Shown: in pieces, positions 58,940-64,000 of the stretch | Layout: every line of letters starts with the position of its first letter | Position numbering within the stretch: the stretch's first letter is position 1 | Source: CAWKGV01 sp963849305 | GTDB taxonomy: Bacteria; Pseudomonadota; Alphaproteobacteria; Acetobacterales; Acetobacteraceae | Assembly (NCBI GenBank): GCA_963849305.1 | Contig: CAWKGV010000001.1 | Span: forward strand, 124,001-188,000 | Length of the DNA stretch: 64,000 nucleotides | Direction: 5' to 3' | Translations under genes and position numbers: made by a program | Notes under the pieces: model-generated | What the model saw: only the letters and a program-made list of their open reading frames with translations | Told to the model about the DNA's origin: nothing | Database searches by the model: none

Positions 58940-60289
58940 TTAGCTCCTGTAGTACCGATCCGCCTGACGCGCCGCCTGCTTGGCCGCGGATGCCGGCGTT
59001 GCGTTGCCGGTAGCCACCGAGGCGAACATGTCCACCACCGTGTAGTTGGCGATTACGGCGGTGGAAGCGGCGTTGATCGGTCCGGCGTAGCCGTCGTAGT
59101 AGGACGTGTCCATGGCGGCGGTGAACGGCTTGAGCTTCGGGTTCTCCGACCAGAATTTCATCTTCGAATAGGCCGCGAGCGGGTTGGACCAGTAGCCGAG
59201 GCAATTCGACAGCCACGGCCCGTATTGCGGCGCCTCCATCATGAAGCGCAGATACTCCTTGGCGGCATTCGGGAACTTGCTGTGCTTGAACAGCATCGCG
59301 TTGACCACCAGCGCCGATTGCGGCGCCCGCTTCGCCAAGCCGAACGGCACGGTCTGGTGATCGGTGTCCTGCGCCATCGCCTGCAATTTCGGGTCCGACG
59401 AGTTCTTGAGCACGAAGTAGATCGACACGCCGTTGAACGTCAGGCCGATGTCGCCGGCCGCATAGGCCTTGTTGTTGCCGGAGTTGTTCCAGGCGACCGT
59501 TCCCGGGATCATCGTCTTGTACAGCTCGGTGACGTATTTCATCGCCTCGATGGTCGGCTTGGAGTTGAGCATAACCTTGCCGTTCTCGTCCACCATCGCG
59601 CCGCCATGCGACCAGAGCGCCCATTCGCAGAACCCGTTGGCGTCACCCAGCGCGTGGCCGAGCGAGAAGCCGCATGGATGGCCGATCTTCTTGAGCTTCT
59701 GGCAGAGCGTGAGAAAGCCATCGAGGTCGTTCGGGATCTTGTCGTAGCCGGCCTGCTTCACCCAAGAGATGCGATAGACCGTCGGGCCGGTGCCGCCGCC
59801 CATTGGGATCGAGATCCAGTCCGTCGTCTTCCATTTCCGGCCGTAGAGCTTGGCCAGGTCGTACCAGCCGCCGTACTTGGCGCCAAGATACTCCGCGAGA
59901 TCGCTCATGGGCACGAGCTTGGACGTGTAGATATGAGGGTCGGAGCTGAAGCCGACGACGATATCGGGACCGGCGCCGGTGTTGGCGATCACCGCGGTCT
60001 GCGGTCGCATGTCCTCCCAACTCAGGTAGTCCACCCTGACCGGGACGCCGCTCTCCTTGATGAACTTCTGGGTGTTCCGGTCCCACCATTCCTGGTCGGC
60101 GCTGACGAACTTGGCCGGCCGCAGCACATGCAGCGCGGCACCCTTCTCGATCTTGTATTCGGGCGGCTTCACGTCGGCCACCGGCACGCCCGCCTCTTCC
60201 GCTGCCCTGGCGCCGACGATCGGGACCGTGGCGGCACCCAGGGCAGCGGTGCCGAGGATCAGTGAATCGCGGCGGGTAATATCAGGCAT
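58940..60289 (-). CDS. ABC transporter substrate-binding protein (Tat), paralog 1
   Basis: A 449-residue family 1 extracellular binding protein. The start MPDITRRDSLILGTAALGAA is a twin-arginine signal with cleavage near ARAAEE. The body has VIANTGAGPDIVVGFSSDP, LGAKYGGWYDLAKLYG, GKWYGLPYG-like WISIPMGGG and GDIGLTFNGVSIYF. It resembles a tandem neighbour at roughly two-thirds identity by eye. It captures a carbohydrate or sugar acid for the importer. 27 bases separate it from the second copy. Confidence 0.93.
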   Translation of the reverse strand: MPDITRRDSLILGTAALGAATVPIVGARAAEEAGVPVADVKPPEYKIEKGAALHVLRPAKFVSADQEWWDRNTQKFIKESGVPVRVDYLSWEDMRPQTAVIANTGAGPDIVVGFSSDPHIYTSKLVPMSDLAEYLGAKYGGWYDLAKLYGRKWKTTDWISIPMGGGTGPTVYRISWVKQAGYDKIPNDLDGFLTLCQKLKKIGHPCGFSLGHALGDANGFCEWALWSHGGAMVDENGKVMLNSKPTIEAMKYVTELYKTMIPGTVAWNNSGNNKAYAAGDIGLTFNGVSIYFVLKNSSDPKLQAMAQDTDHQTVPFGLAKRAPQSALVVNAMLFKHSKFPNAAKEYLRFMMEAPQYGPWLSNCLGYWSNPLAAYSKMKFWSENPKLKPFTAAMDTSYYDGYAGPINAASTAVIANYTVVDMFASVATGNATPASAAKQAARQADRYYRS

Positions 60290-60316
60290 CTGTTTCGTTC
60301 CCTTGCTGCCCGAGCT

Positions 60317-61672
60317 TCAGGTTCTGTAGTACCGTGCCGCCTGCCGCGCCGCCTGCTTCGCCGCCGCCTCCGGCGTTGCGTTGCCGGTGGCGACCTTGGC
60401 GAACATGTCCACCACGGTGTAGTTGGCGACCACGGCGCTGGAGGCGGCGGTGATCGGACCCTCGTAGCCGTCGTAATACGGGGTATCCATGCCCTTGGCA
60501 TACGGCGCGAGCTTTGGATCCTCGGTCCAGAACTTCATCTTTGCGTAGGCCTTTAGCGGCTCGGACCAATAGCCGATGCAGTTGGACAGCCACGGCCCGT
60601 ATTGCGGCGATTCCATCATGAATTGCAGGTAGTCCTTGGCCGCGTTCGGGTATTTGGTGTGCTTGAACACCATCGCATTCATGATGGTAGAGGTCTGCGG
60701 CTGGCGCTTGGCAAGGCCGAACGGTACCGTCTGGTGCTGGGTATCAGCGGCAATCGCATTAAGTTTCGGATCGGGCGAGGTCTTCAGCACGTAGTAGATC
60801 GACACCCCGTTGAAGGTGAGTCCGATGTCGCCGGCCGCATAGGCTTTGTTGTTGCCGGAATCGTTCCAGGCGAGTGTGCCGGGGATCATCGTCTGGAACC
60901 ATTCTCGGCCGTATTTCAGCGCCGCGATCGTTTCCTTGGAATCGATCGCGACCTTGCCGTTCTCGTCCACCACGCGACCGTTGTGCGACCACAGCGCCCA
61001 TTCGGTGTTGTTGTTGGCGTCGCCAAGCGCGTGGCCGAATGTCATGCCACAAGGGTGGCCGATCTTCTTGAGCTTCTGGCAGAGCGTGAGGAACCCGTTC
61101 AGGTCGTCCGGGATCTTGTCGTAGCCCGCCTCCTTCACCCAGGACTGGCGGTACACGACCGGGCCAAGGCCGCCGCCGACCGGGATCGAGATCCAGTCCT
61201 TGGTCTTCCATTTGGTGCCGTAGAGCACGGCGAGATCGAACCAGCCGCCGTATTTGGCCCCGAGATACTCGGCGATGTCGGTCGTCGGGACCAGCTTTTC
61301 GACATAGATGAAGGGGTCGGAGCTGAAGCCGACCACGATGTCGGGACCGGCGCCGGTGTTGGCGACGACAGCGGTTTGCGGCCGCAGATCCTCCCAACTG
61401 ATGTAGTTCACGCTTACCGGGATGCCGGTCTGTTGCGTGAACCTCTTGGTGTTCTTGTCCCAATAGACCTGGTCGGGGTCGATGAATTTCGCCGGCCGCA
61501 GCACTTTCAGCGTGGCGCCCTTCTCGATCTTCAAATCGGGCGGCTTCACGTCGGCCGTGGGCACATCGGCCGGCGCCTGCTCCTGCGCCCTGGCGCCGAT
61601 GATCGGCACCGACGCGGCGCCCAGCGCCGCCGCGCCGAGGGCCAGCGAGTCACGCCGGGTAATCCCTGTCAT
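60317..61672 (-). CDS. ABC transporter substrate-binding protein (Tat), paralog 2
   Basis: A 451-residue paralog of the next gene, with the same MTGITRRDSLALGAAALGAA twin-arginine signal, VVANTGAGPDIVVGFSSDP, LGAKYGGWFDLAVLYG and PYYDGYEGPITAASSAV. Its ATG overlaps the ATPase stop by 4 nt. Two tandem binding proteins for one permease pair suggest a duplicated and diverged ligand range. Confidence 0.93.
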   Translation of the reverse strand: MTGITRRDSLALGAAALGAASVPIIGARAQEQAPADVPTADVKPPDLKIEKGATLKVLRPAKFIDPDQVYWDKNTKRFTQQTGIPVSVNYISWEDLRPQTAVVANTGAGPDIVVGFSSDPFIYVEKLVPTTDIAEYLGAKYGGWFDLAVLYGTKWKTKDWISIPVGGGLGPVVYRQSWVKEAGYDKIPDDLNGFLTLCQKLKKIGHPCGMTFGHALGDANNNTEWALWSHNGRVVDENGKVAIDSKETIAALKYGREWFQTMIPGTLAWNDSGNNKAYAAGDIGLTFNGVSIYYVLKTSPDPKLNAIAADTQHQTVPFGLAKRQPQTSTIMNAMVFKHTKYPNAAKDYLQFMMESPQYGPWLSNCIGYWSEPLKAYAKMKFWTEDPKLAPYAKGMDTPYYDGYEGPITAASSAVVANYTVVDMFAKVATGNATPEAAAKQAARQAARYYRT

Positions 61673-62772
61673 GGTCGCGCTTCCTCCTGCTTCCGGGGCT
61701 CGTACTGTGACGCGCGCGCGTTCAGCCGTTGGCCCGTGCCGGCGTCGAACAGATGCACGAGCGACGGATCGGCGGCCACCCGGATCGTCTCGCCCGGCCG
61801 GGCCGAGAGCCGTTCGCGGAACGCGCAGACGATCGGCGTGCCGGCGAAATCTGCCATCACCTGCGTCTCCGAGCCGGTCGGCTCGATCACGTGCACGGTC
61901 GCGGGTACGCCGTCGCCGCGCAGCTCGAAATGCTCCGGCCGGATGCCGTACACCGCCGGACGCCCGTCCACTCCGTTCGGCCCATGCGGCAACGGCAGCG
62001 CCACGCCCCCGTCGGCGGCGAACGCGCCGCGCTCGATCCGCCCGCGCAGGAAGTTCATCGCCGGCGAGCCGATGAAGCCGGCGACGAACAGGTTCGCGGG
62101 ATGGTCGTACAGCTCGAGCGGGGCGCCGATCTGCTCCACGTTGCCGCCGTTCATCACCACGATGGTGTCGGCCATCGTCATCGCCTCGATCTGGTCATGC
62201 GTGACGTACACCGTGGTAGTCTGCAACCGCTGGTGCAGTTCCTTGATCTCCGCGCGCATGGCAACGCGCAGCTTGGCATCCAGGTTAGACAGCGGCTCAT
62301 CGAACAGGAACACTTGCGGGTCGCGCACGATGGCGCGGCCCATCGCGACCCGCTGGCGCTGGCCGCCCGAGAGCTGGCGCGGGTAGCGGTTAAGGTACTG
62401 CGTCAGGCCAAGGATCTGCGCCGCCCGCCCCACTTTCTGCTCGATCAGCGCCTTCGGCGCCTTCGCTAGTTCAAGGGAGAATGCCATGTTGTCGCGCACC
62501 GTCATGTGCGGGTAGAGCGCATAGTTCTGGAACACCATGGCGATGTCGCGCTGCTTCGGCGGGATATTGTTGACCACCCGGTTGCCGATCGCGATCTCGC
62601 CGGCGGTGATGTTCTCCAGTCCCGCGAGCATCCGAAGCAGCGTCGATTTGCCGCAGCCCGACGGCCCGACCAGGATCACGAAGGCGCCGTCCTCGATCTC
62701 GACGTTCACGCCATGCAGCACCTCGGTAGAGCCGAAGGTCTTGCGGACGTTGCGGATGCTGACATTGGACAT
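61669..62772 (-). CDS. Carbohydrate ABC transporter ATP-binding protein (UgpC/MalK type)
   Basis: A 367-residue ATPase with Walker A GPSGCGKSTLLRMLAGL, the signature LSGGQRQRVAMGRAIV, Walker B VFLFDEPLSNLDAKLR and H loop VTHDQIEAMTMAD. Residues 240-360 form a TOBE-type regulatory domain (YGIRPEHFELRG). It powers the importer with the two permeases. It is 42 bases downstream of the ThDP enzyme gene. Confidence 0.95.
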   Translation of the reverse strand: MSNVSIRNVRKTFGSTEVLHGVNVEIEDGAFVILVGPSGCGKSTLLRMLAGLENITAGEIAIGNRVVNNIPPKQRDIAMVFQNYALYPHMTVRDNMAFSLELAKAPKALIEQKVGRAAQILGLTQYLNRYPRQLSGGQRQRVAMGRAIVRDPQVFLFDEPLSNLDAKLRVAMRAEIKELHQRLQTTTVYVTHDQIEAMTMADTIVVMNGGNVEQIGAPLELYDHPANLFVAGFIGSPAMNFLRGRIERGAFAADGGVALPLPHGPNGVDGRPAVYGIRPEHFELRGDGVPATVHVIEPTGSETQVMADFAGTPIVCAFRERLSARPGETIRVAADPSLVHLFDAGTGQRLNARASQYEPRKQEEARP

Positions 62773-62814
62773 TTCTGGACGTTCGCCTTTGGTTTTATTC
62801 TATGAGCGAGAACC

Positions 62815-64000
62815 TCAGAATTTGGAGACTCGCACCTCCTTGCCGGTGATGAACTCCAACAGCGCGGGCTTGCCTTGCTGGGTCTGTTCGATCCCGCGCC
62901 GGATCGCCGCCTGGATCTGGCCGGGATCGGTCACGCGCTCGCCGTAGCCGCCGAAGGCGCGGGCCATCGCGGCGTAGTCGCCGGAGATGTCGGTCGAGCG
63001 GTACTTCTCGGTGGACACCGGCATCACCTTCAGCTCGATCGCCATCGAGAAGTTGTTGAGCAGGATCGACAGGATCGGAATGCGCTCGCGCACCGCCGTC
63101 TCGAAATCCATGCCGGTGAAGCCGATCGCCGCGTCGCCCCAGAGATTGATGCAGAGCTTGTCGGGCTTGGCGAGCTTGGCGCCCATCGCCAGTCCAAGCC
63201 CCATGCCGAGCTGCGTGGTCTTGCCCCAGCCGATATACGACATCGGCTCGGTCGAGACCCAGAACGGCGAGATCTGGTCGCGCGGACTGCCGGCGTCGTG
63301 GGTGATGATGGTGTTCTTGACATCCACCGTGTGCATCAGCTCCCAGATTACGCGATAGGGGCTCAGCGGCGTTTCGTTGGAGGTGAGCAGCGGCCGCCAT
63401 TCGGCCATCCATCCCTCGCGGACCTCGGTGATCTCCTTGACCACGGCGCTCGCGTCGCGGGGCGACTTGATCGATTGCGACAGCTCGCCGGTCAGCGCCT
63501 CCAGGGTGAGCGCCGCGTCGCCGAGCAGGCCGACGACCAGGGGAACGTCCTTGTTCAAGTGGTTGGGGTCGAGCGTGGACTGGATGAATTTTTTGCCCTT
63601 CGGGAACTTGATGCCGAAATTGGTTTCGGTGAACGAGCAGCCGATTCCGATGATTAGATCGGCGTTGGCGATGAAGTGCTGCACCGTCTTGGGCACCGCG
63701 GCGCCGCCCGAGCCGAGCGAAAGCGGGTTGTTCTCGGGGAACGCGCTCTTGCCGCCGAGGCTGGTGGTGACCGGGGCGCCCAGCAGTTCGGCGAATTGCT
63801 TGAGCTGGGGCCAGGCTTCCGCCCACTGGACGCCGGTGCCGGCGTAGATCACCGGGCGCTTGGCCGCCAGGATGGCTTGCGCGGCCTTGCGCACGTCACG
63901 GGGATCGGGCGCGGAGCGGGCCTGGTACACGGGGGTGTAGTCGAGGTCGCCGATTTCCTCGTTCCAGATGTCGGTCGGCACCTCGACGATGCAGGGGCCG
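62815..64000 (-). CDS. Thiamine pyrophosphate-dependent enzyme (acetolactate synthase-like), 5' end outside window
   Basis: The C-terminal 394 codons of a ThDP enzyme are present; the reading frame continues past 64000. The middle domain (PVIYAGTGVQWAEAWPQLKQFAELLGAPVTTSLGGKSAFPENNPLSLGSGG) is followed by the pyrophosphate domain with WGDAAIGFTGMDFETAVRERIPILSILLNN, matching the GDG-(~26)-NN motif. The missing N-terminal domain should contain the activating Glu. Such enzymes in sugar-acid operons act as acetolactate synthase-like decarboxylases or carboligases; the reaction here is unknown. Confidence 0.9.
   Translation of the reverse strand, partial: GPCIVEVPTDIWNEEIGDLDYTPVYQARSAPDPRDVRKAAQAILAAKRPVIYAGTGVQWAEAWPQLKQFAELLGAPVTTSLGGKSAFPENNPLSLGSGGAAVPKTVQHFIANADLIIGIGCSFTETNFGIKFPKGKKFIQSTLDPNHLNKDVPLVVGLLGDAALTLEALTGELSQSIKSPRDASAVVKEITEVREGWMAEWRPLLTSNETPLSPYRVIWELMHTVDVKNTIITHDAGSPRDQISPFWVSTEPMSYIGWGKTTQLGMGLGLAMGAKLAKPDKLCINLWGDAAIGFTGMDFETAVRERIPILSILLNNFSMAIELKVMPVSTEKYRSTDISGDYAAMARAFGGYGERVTDPGQIQAAIRRGIEQTQQGKPALLEFITGKEVRVSKF

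Noticed and set aside
60602..62386. 594-codon plus-strand frame opposite the binding protein and ATPase genes
   Set aside because: It covers two well-supported genes on the other strand and changes character at the gene border.
1..64000. CRISPR array, rRNA gene, prophage or plasmid origin
   Set aside because: No regular direct repeats with spacers, no rRNA sequence, and no phage or replication genes were found.

Overview
The window is GC-rich, double-stranded chromosomal DNA from a bacterium that looks like an alphaproteobacterium, most likely a Rhodospirillales/Acetobacteraceae-type organism. This is inferred from the glyA-nrdR-ribD-ribE-ribBA-ribH-nusB order, a CtrA-type TTAA-N7-TTAA site, an ECF42-type sigma factor next to a YCII-domain gene, and protein style; no 16S gene is present. 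Genes are dense, often with 4-nt ATGA or TGATG overlaps.

Region by region. 1-13.4 kb: the end of a hybrid sensor kinase; a small catabolic operon (isocitrate-lyase-fold enzyme, glutathione S-transferase, NHL propeller) divergent from a haloacid-dehalogenase-type HAD enzyme; a PEP-CTERM secreted protein; an FAH-family enzyme; a YCII protein plus a frameshifted ECF sigma gene; MmgE/PrpD; MFS and GNAT genes; hslO; and a proline-rich lipoprotein. 13.4-19.8 kb: a split, divergent formate dehydrogenase locus. The catalytic subunit is a selenoprotein with an in-frame UGA (codon 198) and a clear SECIS hairpin; its iron-sulfur and NrfD membrane subunits lie on the opposite strand. 19.9-26.4 kb: a secreted HbpS/GlcG-type protein and two large surface-polysaccharide enzymes (a three-module glycosyltransferase and a GT61-methyltransferase fusion). 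26.5-29.6 kb: tRNA-Phe and tRNA-Glu, then larB-larE-larC for the nickel-pincer nucleotide cofactor. 29.7-33.3 kb: Tat-exported aldo/keto reductase, a beta-hydroxyacid dehydrogenase and hldE.

33.5-45.4 kb is an accessory zone with visible decay: a TetR gene without its DNA-binding domain, an ArsR pseudogene, a YhdH/AcuI-type remnant and a dead ISAs1-type element. It also holds a lanthanide-type PQQ alcohol dehydrogenase followed by a fused periplasmic-binding-protein/cytochrome c gene, and an oxidoreductase set controlled by a TetR regulator with two near-identical operators. 45.5-51.5 kb is the conserved serine hydroxymethyltransferase / NrdR / riboflavin / NusB operon; the RibBA C-terminal half has lost its zinc cysteines and NusB carries a long tail antisense to a crp-like gene. 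52.3-54.6 kb is a MASE1 histidine kinase with a FixJ-type regulator. 54.7-64.0 kb is one minus-strand carbohydrate or sugar-acid operon: ThDP enzyme (cut by the window end), ABC ATPase, two tandem binding proteins, two permeases, an enolase-superfamily dehydratase and a 2-hydroxyacid dehydrogenase.

The most notable items are the selenocysteine formate dehydrogenase with NrfD anchor, the binding-protein/cytochrome fusion beside the lanthanide-type dehydrogenase, the complete lar maturation operon without a lactate racemase, and the exported 41-residue peptide hidden beside the ArsR pseudogene.
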